Below are positions 53,148-60,778 of a DNA stretch of 64,000 nucleotides, piece by piece. The stretch's first letter is position 1. Every line of letters starts with the position of its first letter. Source of the DNA: Pelagomonas calceolata. Lineage: Eukaryota; Sar; Pelagophyceae; Pelagomonadales; Pelagomonadaceae. Below the pieces are notes generated by a model that saw only the letters and a list, made by a program, of their open reading frames with translations, was not told the origin of the DNA and made no database searches. The stretch lies in assembly GCA_918797485.1 (NCBI GenBank), contig CAKKNE010000006.1, positions 1,178,001-1,242,000 of the forward strand. The letters are read 5' to 3'. The position numbers and the translations under genes were made by a program.

Positions 53148-53918
53148 ATGGTCGTACCGCGGGAAGTAATGGACGCTGCGGAGGCTGGCAATATCACAGT
53201 AGTGCGCGAGTGGCTCGAGAGCGGTGGCGACGCGAATGACAGGAGCCAAAACGGCAGCAATGCGCTACTCGCGGATGTTTGTGGGGCAGGCGGGCAAGGC
53301 GAGATCTCAGAGGCTCACCTCGACGTGGTGCGTCTGCTAATAGCACGCGGTGCAGACGTCAATGGTGCCGAATCGAATGGGTTCGGCCCCCTACATTGTT
53401 GTACCGTTTATCCAGAGCACAGCTGGTACGGGCCCATAATAGGGCTCATCCTAGAGGCCGGCGCCAATGTGCATGCGAAGACTGGCGATGGAGAAACTCC
53501 CTTGGGTGTGACGTTGGCCTGCTCAATTTGGAACGGAACGGACACGGCGAGTTCGTGTCTAGACGTAGTTACCAGATTGCTTCGAGCCGGGGCGGGGCTG
53601 GACGCAATCCAACGCGATAGAAGTGCTGAAGATATGCTGCGTAGCGAGGAAGCGCATAATTCCAGATTGTTCCCTGACTTCTACGTCTGCAAAACTCTCA
53701 TATCAGACTATCGAGCGGCCGGACAAACCTGGAAGGGCTACGTTCGAGCGCTACCCAAGGAGCTGCTCCGCCTCCGGTCGCTCGTCGCGCGCGGCCGCGC
53801 ACGAGAGAAAGTGCGGACGCGCACGAAGACGCCGCGCGAGATCGCGCTCCTCTTCGCGCCGGCGTTTCCGAACGAGCTCTTCTGGAAGGTCTCTGAGTAC
53901 TGGAACCCGCGCTCCTAG
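53148..53918 (+). CDS. Ankyrin-repeat protein
   Basis: 256 residues. Ankyrin units: MDAAEAGNITVVREWLESGGDAND, HLDVVRLLIARGADVNGAESNGFGPLHCC, IIGLILEAGANVHAKTGDGETPLGV and CLDVVTRLLRAGAGLDAIQRDRSAEDML. The last 70 residues are Arg-rich helix (LPKELLRLRSLVARGRAREK...FPNELFWKVSEYW), ending in a motif common at the end of ankyrin proteins of these algae. It probably mediates protein binding; the partner is unknown. Confidence 0.75.
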   Translation: MVVPREVMDAAEAGNITVVREWLESGGDANDRSQNGSNALLADVCGAGGQGEISEAHLDVVRLLIARGADVNGAESNGFGPLHCCTVYPEHSWYGPIIGLILEAGANVHAKTGDGETPLGVTLACSIWNGTDTASSCLDVVTRLLRAGAGLDAIQRDRSAEDMLRSEEAHNSRLFPDFYVCKTLISDYRAAGQTWKGYVRALPKELLRLRSLVARGRAREKVRTRTKTPREIALLFAPAFPNELFWKVSEYWNPRS

Positions 53919-53935
53919 CTGTGTAAGGTGATGTG

Positions 53936-55087
53936 TTATCTATGCGCCGGAAGGCTCCCCCGCAGCGACACCCGCTCGTGCATATCAGCCGTGGACGGGA
54001 CCCGGAAGAGGCGGTCCAGGTCCGCCGCCGAGGCGCGTTGGTTGGCGCCCATCAGTCGCGTCGCCTGCTCGTGCGACGCGCCCACGTCCAGCTCCTCGAA
54101 CATGGACTGGGCCTGGTGCCGCGACAGGTAGCCGTCCGTGCCGTATTCCGCGACGAGCTCTTTGGACGTCTTCCGCCCGCAGAGCGCCCGCGTCACGACG
54201 GCGAAGCGGTTGCCCTGCGTCCGCGTAGACGGGACGTGGTTTAATACAGGCGGTGCGAAGGGCTCGGCGATGACCGTCGGCGGCTTGGACATGTGCGGCT
54301 GCTCCGAGTCGAACATGACGAGCCGGGCGGGCTTCGGCAGGACCGGCAAAAGCAATTCCGCGTCCTCGCCGCCGCCCGAGTCGCTCAGGAACACGGTCTC
54401 GCCGCCCCAGTGGGGATGCCACCGCTCGTGGGGATACCATATTGCTGTAACACTGAATGCGTCGCCGTCGTGATTCCGGTCCTCGTGGGCCTCGTCGACG
54501 TCCGCGAAGTTCTGCGCGTAGACCGTGCAACGGGTTGCCCAGATGGGTCGTAATGGGGAACATTGATCAAAAAAGTGGGGCGCGATGGCCCGCACCGCAT
54601 CGAGCCCAGCGCCGGCGCCGCACTCCGTATAAGGTAAATCTTTCGCCATGGCGTTGCCTTCGACGGACGCGTCCGAGGCCTTCTCGCGGCTCCAGCCGGA
54701 CTCGGCGCGCGAGCCCGTCAGTTTCACGTACGTGTCGGCGACGTGCGCTCTGGCTTTCTCGCTGATGGCGCCGTCGACCACGACAATCCTCCGCCCGTCG
54801 ATGGAATGCGCCACCGAGGCCACGTCGGACTCGTGCGCGTCCGGCGGGCGCGAGGCGATCTTCCGCGCGAGCGCCGACGCGCCGTCGGCGCCGAAGACCA
54901 AGGCGAAGGGATGTGGCGCGAGGCGTGGGTATCGGCGCCGGAAGACCTGGTCGCCCGTTGTGAGTAAAAGTGTCATGAATACCGTGAGCCAGAGCAGCGT
55001 TACGAGGGCGCCGATGCCAAGTGACCACAGAATGCACGTGTCGCGGCGGCGGCGGGACCAGCGCGGGTCGCGCTCGTGGCCCTTCAT
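53936..55087 (-). CDS. Prolyl-4-hydroxylase-like 2OG-Fe(II) dioxygenase, type II membrane protein
   Basis: 383 residues. A basic N-terminus (MKGHERDPRWSRRRRD) and a membrane span (ILWSLGIGALVTLLWLTVFM) place the catalytic part in the ER/Golgi lumen. AHEDRNHDGDAFSVTAIWYPHERWHPHWGGETVFL carries H-x-D and the W.P.WGGE strand, and MFDSEQPHMSKPP the distal histidine. This is the pattern of lumenal prolyl hydroxylases and related cell-wall or glycoprotein oxygenases. The expected 2OG-binding Lys/Arg is probably in NRFAVVTRALC. A C-terminal extension with EF-hand-like helices (YLSRHQAQSMFEELD) follows. Confidence 0.7.
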   Translation of the reverse strand: MKGHERDPRWSRRRRDTCILWSLGIGALVTLLWLTVFMTLLLTTGDQVFRRRYPRLAPHPFALVFGADGASALARKIASRPPDAHESDVASVAHSIDGRRIVVVDGAISEKARAHVADTYVKLTGSRAESGWSREKASDASVEGNAMAKDLPYTECGAGAGLDAVRAIAPHFFDQCSPLRPIWATRCTVYAQNFADVDEAHEDRNHDGDAFSVTAIWYPHERWHPHWGGETVFLSDSGGGEDAELLLPVLPKPARLVMFDSEQPHMSKPPTVIAEPFAPPVLNHVPSTRTQGNRFAVVTRALCGRKTSKELVAEYGTDGYLSRHQAQSMFEELDVGASHEQATRLMGANQRASAADLDRLFRVPSTADMHERVSLRGSLPAHR

Positions 55088-55424
55088 TGGTTATTTTTGT
55101 GCTCTCTCGCGTTCGCGTCGACGGCGTCGAGGCGTGCAATTTCGTACGCTTAATTATCGCCTCGGCGCGCGTCCAAAACAGCTTGGTGGTGCTTTTGGCT
55201 GAATTTTTGACGAGTGGTCCGACCGTCTCTAGCTTGCGAATTAAAAGTAGGCGAAGTAGATCGCTTTGATCTATATCGCCTAGCTCGTGCGCGTGTAGCG
55301 TGGGAGATAAGCATTAAGTATATATTATATAGGTACCTGGTACCATATACATAAGTACCTAGGTAGCCAAGCCGGCGCTCGTGCAGGCGCTCCGAGAGCT
55401 GCTGCCACGCCAAGCATCAGAGCA
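55088..55424. promoter_or_regulatory. AT-rich divergent promoter with imperfect palindrome
   Basis: A divergent gap with no CTAG element. Around 55318-55372 the DNA turns sharply AT-rich and holds TATATTATATAGGTACC, TG, GTACCATATAC, an imperfect inverted repeat with two GGTACC sites, then AAGTACCTAGGTA. It may replace the CTAG element as the promoter core here. Confidence 0.35.
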
Positions 55425-56045
55425 ATGCGTTACCAGCATTTCGTTCTCGCCTGCACACTGCTTCAGCAGGGCCAGCCATTTGCACCACCACTATGCGTCC
55501 GCAAGCAGTCAGCTGTGCTGAGAGCAAGCAGTGCAGATGACAATACGGATGAAAATGATGCCGACGAGGCCGCACGAATCGCAGAAATGCGCAAACGCAT
55601 GGAAGGCATGTTCTCGGGCGCCGAGGCGGAAGCTGCGCCGGCGACCGAGGATGCGCCCGCGCCAGCCGCCGCCCCAAAACCGCCGCGCCTCGGCCGTGGG
55701 ACGCCACGATGGACGCCGCCGAAGCGGCGCGCCGTGACGAAGGCCCAGGACGCGGAGCCATTCACGCGACGGGAGGTCCGGGGCGGCCGCGACGTCGTCC
55801 AGGAGCGACGGCGGAACGACGACAACATCCCGGGCCTCGTCAATTTTGCCAGCGACCCGCGGACGTTCGCGGCCGGCGGGGCTATCGTCGCGCTGTCGTT
55901 CGTGCTCTACGTCTACGCGTTCCTCTCGGGGGGAATCAACGACGGTACGGCGCGCTACGCCGGCGACCCCGAGACGATGGGCAGCGGGTTCGACTTCTTC
56001 GCGTCGGAACCAGACGATCGACCGGGCGAGCGCGTGTGGATTTAA
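55425..56045 (+). CDS. Plastid-targeted single-span membrane protein, unknown function
   Basis: 206 residues. The start (MRYQHFVLACTLLQQGQPFAPP) carries a signal peptide with a P-F-A-P-P site, hence plastid import. A proline/alanine-rich acidic stretch follows, then a conserved-looking core with VNFASDPRTFAAGGAIVALSFVLYVYAFLSGGINDG, one membrane span, and a C-terminal acidic segment ending in GERVWI. No family was recognised. It is convergent with the GNAT gene, 2 bp apart. Confidence 0.55.
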   Translation: MRYQHFVLACTLLQQGQPFAPPLCVRKQSAVLRASSADDNTDENDADEAARIAEMRKRMEGMFSGAEAEAAPATEDAPAPAAAPKPPRLGRGTPRWTPPKRRAVTKAQDAEPFTRREVRGGRDVVQERRRNDDNIPGLVNFASDPRTFAAGGAIVALSFVLYVYAFLSGGINDGTARYAGDPETMGSGFDFFASEPDDRPGERVWI

Positions 56046-56047
56046 GA

Positions 56048-56749
56048 TTAACTTACAACGCTCCGCGAAAACAGGTAGTGGATGTCCGGGTTCAGGCCGA
56101 GGGCCGTCCCGAACTGGCGCAGGTCCCGGTCGACCTTGACTCTCGCGAAGTTTTGGGCCTCGTAGAACGCGATGGCCGCGTCGTTGTCGTCCTCGACGTG
56201 CAGGATCACTTGCGCGAGGCCCTCGCGCTTCGCGTGCGCGTCGACGGCCTCTAACAAGGAAGACGCGACGCCCCGCCGCCTTAAAGCAGGATGCACGGCC
56301 AGCGCCGTCAAATATAGAGCGTAGTCCGGCGCGAGCGAGTGCGTGGGTAAATCGAACTCATGTCTAGAAACATCACAGACCCCCACAATCCGACAATCGT
56401 CCAGCGACTCGTCCAGCGTCGCGCCGGGCTCACTCTTAAAGAAGGACTGGAACAGTTTCATCGGCTGGCTCGTCTCGAGGCCCGGATGCCACCCATCGCC
56501 CTCTGTTTCTTCCTCGAGGCACGCCGCGTCTTCACCGGAGGCGAGTGCACAAAGTAATGTAGAGCCGCGCGCGACGCGGTCCTCCACGAGTTTGTGGACG
56601 GCCTGGGCCCGCGCGGGCGAGGCCGTCCGGCCGTCGCTCGAGAAGGCGGCTGCTCTGAAGCGCGCGACTCTTAGTAATTCGTCGGGCGCGGCTTGTCTGA
56701 CTACTATGACGGCTCCTGCGGTCGCGGCGCAGAGCAGGATGGCTCGCAT
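56048..56749 (-). CDS. GNAT-family N-acetyltransferase, organelle targeted
   Basis: 233 residues. The leader MRAILLCAATAGAVIVVRQ is hydrophobic. The acetyl-CoA-binding strand-loop-helix is LYLTALAVHPALRRRGVASSLLEAVDAHAKREG (R-R-x-G-V-A), followed by VILHVEDDNDAAIAFYEAQNF. The overall layout, with a long acidic insert before the core, resembles plastid GNATs of the dual lysine and N-terminal acetylating type. The substrate is not readable. Confidence 0.75.
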   Translation of the reverse strand: MRAILLCAATAGAVIVVRQAAPDELLRVARFRAAAFSSDGRTASPARAQAVHKLVEDRVARGSTLLCALASGEDAACLEEETEGDGWHPGLETSQPMKLFQSFFKSEPGATLDESLDDCRIVGVCDVSRHEFDLPTHSLAPDYALYLTALAVHPALRRRGVASSLLEAVDAHAKREGLAQVILHVEDDNDAAIAFYEAQNFARVKVDRDLRQFGTALGLNPDIHYLFSRSVVS

Positions 56750-57176
56750 GGCTGTCGTCGGCTAGCGTATATGCTGCAGCGTGGGTGCTGCTGCTGCTGC
56801 GCTGCGCTGCTGCTGCGCTGCTACTCTAGCAGCTTAGGAGGTACCACAGATGGACTGAGCTGCAGCGCTGCTACGGAGGGTTACTGTATATCCCAGAACG
56901 ACGCCGCGTAGCTGCCAGTGCAGCTTATAGGGCGTGTGCGGGACGCGGCCCTTTAGGGATAGCGTTAATTGACACACTAGAGCCTCGGCGCCGCGCGCAT
57001 CCACGCCGGATTACTCACCTGTGCGCTGCATTCAGTGGACGCCAGCCAGTCGTTCAATCATTATTTCACAGCAGCTTTCCATCGCCAAGGTTGCTTTAGC
57101 ATTGCGCGCGCCTGGACACGCCACTGAGAGCCCAGCATCCTTTCGGCCTCTACACGGCGCGCGGGCGTAGAGCGCA
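56750..57176. promoter_or_regulatory. Divergent intergenic region with GCT microsatellite and partial CTAG element
   Basis: 56786-56822 is a GCTGCTGCG-type short tandem repeat. ACACACTAG at 56972-56980 matches one arm of the CTAG element without its partner. Nothing coding was seen. Confidence 0.35.
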
Positions 57177-59258
57177 ATGTCGGACGCCATGTCGAGAGCG
57201 CGAGAAATCGCCGCGAAGCTACGGGGCGGCTTCAGCGACACGGGCCCGCCGCCCGAGAAGCGGCGCCGCGGCGGCTTCTCTGACGGACCCCCTGCGGGCA
57301 AGCCCCACCTCGCCGACATCGCCGCCGCCGCCGCCGCGGCGGTGCGAGAACGGCTGTCCGGCGGGCCGCCCCAGCCAAAACAATCGCAAGGCGACCACTA
57401 CGGGCCAGGACGATCTACTCACATAGCGGAACCGGCAGTAGCCTTACCTACGGCCCAGAAATTTTTATTTACGGACGAGCCGGGCATGGAGTTCGAGCTG
57501 AAGGAGTTACATGTCGCTTTGGCCTGCTCAGCGCAACCCATCACTTCTACGAAAATCTTTACGCCCGAGGACGGCCTGACGAACTACATGGGCTTGGTCC
57601 TGGGCCCCAAAGGGAGCTCCTTAAAGCAAATGCAGGAGAAGTACCGCTGCAAGATTGTGGTTAGGGGCCGGGGCATCCAGCGAGGCGGCGCGTTCGACCC
57701 CGACCCTTCGCCCGACGACGACCTGCCGATGCATGTAAGCGTGACGGGCCCGCAAGACGCGGTCCAGTTCCTGGAGAAGGAGTACCACGCCATGTTCACG
57801 AATGCTGAGAAGAGAAGAGAAGTCAAGCAGCGGCAGATGGACACGATGGTCTCCGGAGAAACGGCTGGTACGCAATTAGCTTTGAGGGACGGGGCATTAG
57901 TCGTAGCATCATCATCCGGAGACAACTGGCGCGTCATCCCGTCGGCGCCGCGGCCGGGCGAGAAGACGTATGAAGCTAGAGTACCCAATGGCATGGTAGG
58001 GTTGGTGATTGGGAGAGGTGGGGAAAACATCAAGCGGCTCAATCTGGACTTTGGCGTGCGCGTGCAAGTCGCCAAAGAAGCGGAACCGAGGAAGACCCCG
58101 GATGCCGTCGAGACGCGAAGAATCGCGATAACAGGAACGCCGGAAGGTATTGACAGGGCGAAAAAGGACCTGTCCGAGATGATCAAAACCCGAAAGGCGA
58201 ACGGCGGCTGGTCGACGGGCCCCTGCGCCAAGACGCTGGTCGTGGACAACTCCAAGATCGGTTTGATAATAGGCAAGGGTGGGTTGACCGTCAAAGGGAT
58301 CCAGGAGCGGTCCGGTGCGAATGTGGCCATCCCGTCCGAGGCCGATACAGACAACCCTCTGAAAAGGACTTTGACCATCACGGGCCAGACCGACGAGGCC
58401 GTGCGGGAGGCCTCGGTCGAGATCGAGAACATGCTGCGGAACCACGACCTCTCGAACGGCTTCGACGCGTCCGATAGTCTGTGGGGGCCGCCGACGCCGG
58501 TACCCGTGCCCGAGGGCTGTGTCGGTCTCATCATCGGGAAGGGTGGAGAAACGATTCAAAGGCTCCAGCAGGGCACGGGCGCGAAGATCCAAATTCCCAA
58601 CGACCCGCAGCCCGGTTCCGACCCGCCGATGCGCGTGATCCTCGTCGCGGGCTTGCCGCAGCAGCGCCAGAACGCCTACTACGAGATCCAACTCTTGGTG
58701 GAGCAGCACAACCAGCGGAACCCGCAGTACCTCGGAAGTAGCGCGATGGTCGACCCCTACGCCGAGTCGCAGATGCTCGCGCCGGACGCCTACTACCAGG
58801 ACTTCTGGAACTACGCGGGCTGGTACGGCGAAGAAGCGGCTCGACAAACATACGGCGCCTACGCGCCGCCGGTAGGCTCGCAGCCGCCGGCCGCGGAGCC
58901 CGCGGTGCCCGGCGTCGAGCCCGCCGCGCCGGGCGTCGCCGCGCCGGCGCCGGCCGCGGCCGCCGGCGCGCAGACTTATGGGGCTGCGCCGCTGACCTAC
59001 GCGCCGGACTACGCCGCGGCGCCGCCGGGCGTGACGCCTCCTGCAGCGCCGCCGGCGCCCGCGGCGGGCGTCATGGCAGGGTTCGTCGCCGCGACGTCGC
59101 CGGCGGCGCCCGCCGGTCGCGGCCGCGGCGTCTCGAACCTGCCGGCCTGGATGACGAACGCGGAAGCGCCTGCACCGGCAGCAGATCCCGCGGCCGACGC
59201 GCTCGCCGCGGCGCTCGCGACGCCGGGCGCGCCCGTGCCGCCGGCACCGGGTACTTAG
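57177..59258 (+). CDS. Multi-KH splicing factor (SF1/FUBP-like)
   Basis: 693 residues. The first KH is of the branch-point-binding SF1 kind (NYMGLVLGPKGSSLKQMQEKYRCKIVVRGRG, near 140). Three further KH domains follow with the GxxG loops VIGRGGENIKRL, IIGKGGLTVKGI and IIGKGGETIQRL, as in FUBP/KHSRP. The N-terminus has two RGGFSD repeats and an Arg/Ala stretch; the C-terminus is Ala/Pro-rich with an RGRG motif and PAWMT, recalling the proline-rich tail of SF1. It should bind single-stranded RNA, probably pre-mRNA. The mix of an SF1-type first KH with FUBP-type KHs is unusual but seen in some algae. Confidence 0.8.
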   Translation: MSDAMSRAREIAAKLRGGFSDTGPPPEKRRRGGFSDGPPAGKPHLADIAAAAAAAVRERLSGGPPQPKQSQGDHYGPGRSTHIAEPAVALPTAQKFLFTDEPGMEFELKELHVALACSAQPITSTKIFTPEDGLTNYMGLVLGPKGSSLKQMQEKYRCKIVVRGRGIQRGGAFDPDPSPDDDLPMHVSVTGPQDAVQFLEKEYHAMFTNAEKRREVKQRQMDTMVSGETAGTQLALRDGALVVASSSGDNWRVIPSAPRPGEKTYEARVPNGMVGLVIGRGGENIKRLNLDFGVRVQVAKEAEPRKTPDAVETRRIAITGTPEGIDRAKKDLSEMIKTRKANGGWSTGPCAKTLVVDNSKIGLIIGKGGLTVKGIQERSGANVAIPSEADTDNPLKRTLTITGQTDEAVREASVEIENMLRNHDLSNGFDASDSLWGPPTPVPVPEGCVGLIIGKGGETIQRLQQGTGAKIQIPNDPQPGSDPPMRVILVAGLPQQRQNAYYEIQLLVEQHNQRNPQYLGSSAMVDPYAESQMLAPDAYYQDFWNYAGWYGEEAARQTYGAYAPPVGSQPPAAEPAVPGVEPAAPGVAAPAPAAAAGAQTYGAAPLTYAPDYAAAPPGVTPPAAPPAPAAGVMAGFVAATSPAAPAGRGRGVSNLPAWMTNAEAPAPAADPAADALAAALATPGAPVPPAPGT

Positions 59259-59279
59259 GTTTAACATCACAGACACTTA

Positions 59280-60473
59280 TCACAGTTCCCCGCCGCGGAG
59301 GTGTGTTTCAAGTGGCGCCCGCAGGACCTCAGCAGGCAGCCGCGCGTGGAACTCGTCGGCGAGGGCGCAGCCGTCTCCATCCCCACGGACGGCGGCGACG
59401 CCGCACGTGTCTCCAGCACGATGTCGAAGCAAAGCCGCCTCGACCTTTAGCAGGCCAAGCTCGAGCTGCCCCGCGTAGAAGAGCGTCGTGTAGAGCGGAC
59501 CCTCCCTTAAAGATTGAAGCTTGGGATTGTCCTCCGCCACAAGAACAGTGACACCGCACGCTCTAGCTTCGAGCACCGCCCGTTCCCCACCCCCGCGCCA
59601 GTCGTCGGGGACGAGCACGTTTTTTGATGATGCGACCAGCGCCATCATGTCGATCCAAGATACGGCCTCGCGCACCTCGACGCCCGAGGCCTGTAACTTA
59701 TCTATAGCTCGCTGGGCGATGTCGGAAATCGAGCCGCCGTTGTCCCGAATCTTGCCGATCGCCAGACGTCTCCCATTCAGCTGGGCCAGGGCCTCGGGCC
59801 GCTTGAAGCCGAGGTGGTCCCCGAAGGCGCCGACGAAGAGGTAGTCCCACGTCTCTTCCGTTGGTGTGCATGCTTCTCTCGCGCCGTCGGCATTAATCCC
59901 AAACGCTTGGACTAATCGTGGATGCTTCTCCCTCAAAAACGCGTCGAGGTACCAGTTTGTTTCTGGATACAACACATCATAGAACCGCGACAGTGCAACA
60001 CCAGTAGGTGGGGGATAGCTCCCCGCGATCTGCAAGGATCTCGTAAGTGCACAAGCGCTACCGTCGTCCTCCCAGAGGTGCCTCCTGACAAACACGTCCA
60101 CGACGTAGTCCCAGTTCGATTTTACAATAAGATGGTCGACCCTTCTCTGTAAAAAGTGGCACAGCTCTCCGGGATGCGCCGGGCGCGCCTTTTCTAGGGA
60201 GGCGACATTCAGCATCAGTACTTGACGCTTCGTCGCCCGCGTCCACGTCTCCAGGGCCCGTGCAAGGCCGAGGTCGGGCTGCTTCAGCGTGGGCGGCTGG
60301 TAATAAACGACCGCGACGCGGCCGAGGCCATTGCGTTTCGGAACGTCCCACGCCTCCACGGCGTCGTTCCACCTACACGAGATGCTATCAGATAGATGCT
60401 CGAGGCAGGTGCCGTTCGTGAAGGCTTGTCCTGTTGTGAGGTAGGCGAGGGGGAGCAGCCTCATTGCTCTCAT
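59280..60473 (-). CDS. Glycosyltransferase-like lumenal protein
   Basis: 397 residues. The leader MRAMRLLPLAYLTTGQAF is a signal peptide. The C-terminal half has WDYLFVGAFGDHLGFKRPEALAQLNG, then VSWIDMMALVASSKNVLVPDDWRGGGERAVLEARACGVTVLVAEDNPKLQSL. That is the GT-B C-terminal pattern (E near the start of the donor-binding helix, then G-x-x-V-L). The N-terminal half (VVYYQPPTLKQPDLGLARALETW) fits a second Rossmann-like domain. Donor and acceptor are unknown; cell-surface glycan synthesis is likely. Confidence 0.6.
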   Translation of the reverse strand: MRAMRLLPLAYLTTGQAFTNGTCLEHLSDSISCRWNDAVEAWDVPKRNGLGRVAVVYYQPPTLKQPDLGLARALETWTRATKRQVLMLNVASLEKARPAHPGELCHFLQRRVDHLIVKSNWDYVVDVFVRRHLWEDDGSACALTRSLQIAGSYPPPTGVALSRFYDVLYPETNWYLDAFLREKHPRLVQAFGINADGAREACTPTEETWDYLFVGAFGDHLGFKRPEALAQLNGRRLAIGKIRDNGGSISDIAQRAIDKLQASGVEVREAVSWIDMMALVASSKNVLVPDDWRGGGERAVLEARACGVTVLVAEDNPKLQSLREGPLYTTLFYAGQLELGLLKVEAALLRHRAGDTCGVAAVRGDGDGCALADEFHARLPAEVLRAPLETHLRGGEL

Positions 60474-60607
60474 CAGGCCCCAGTGGTGGTCGCGTCAATG
60501 CGTGACGCGTGGGCGCCGGCGACCGATGCTACTCTCGCGGCGCCGTCGCAGCGATATGGGCAGCCTCGACGGCGTCTTGTGGCTGCCAAAGCCATCAGCC
60601 TTTTTTG

Positions 60608-60629
60608 CTAGAGTGTTACAGGCCGCTAG
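60608..60629 (+). promoter_or_regulatory. CTAG element copy 14 (divergent promoter)
   Basis: CTAGAGTGTTACA, GGC, CGCTAG (22 bp), the most diverged left arm (AGTGTTACA). It is 135 bp from the glycosyltransferase start and 150 bp from the next gene's start. Confidence 0.6.
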
Positions 60630-60778
60630 GATTAAGTGCTCTCCGCATTTTTGGATCTGCAGCGCGCGCTTGTGGATTCTGCGCGCGACAGGCTGTGCTC
60701 GGTCGGAAAGTGCTTTTCACAGCGTTTTCACAGCGCGTACAGAACCTGTGCATCGCGATCCAGCGCTCTGCGCGCTCT

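Noticed and set aside
56786-56822. GCT repeat as a coding or regulatory element
   Set aside because: An ordinary microsatellite in an intergenic gap.
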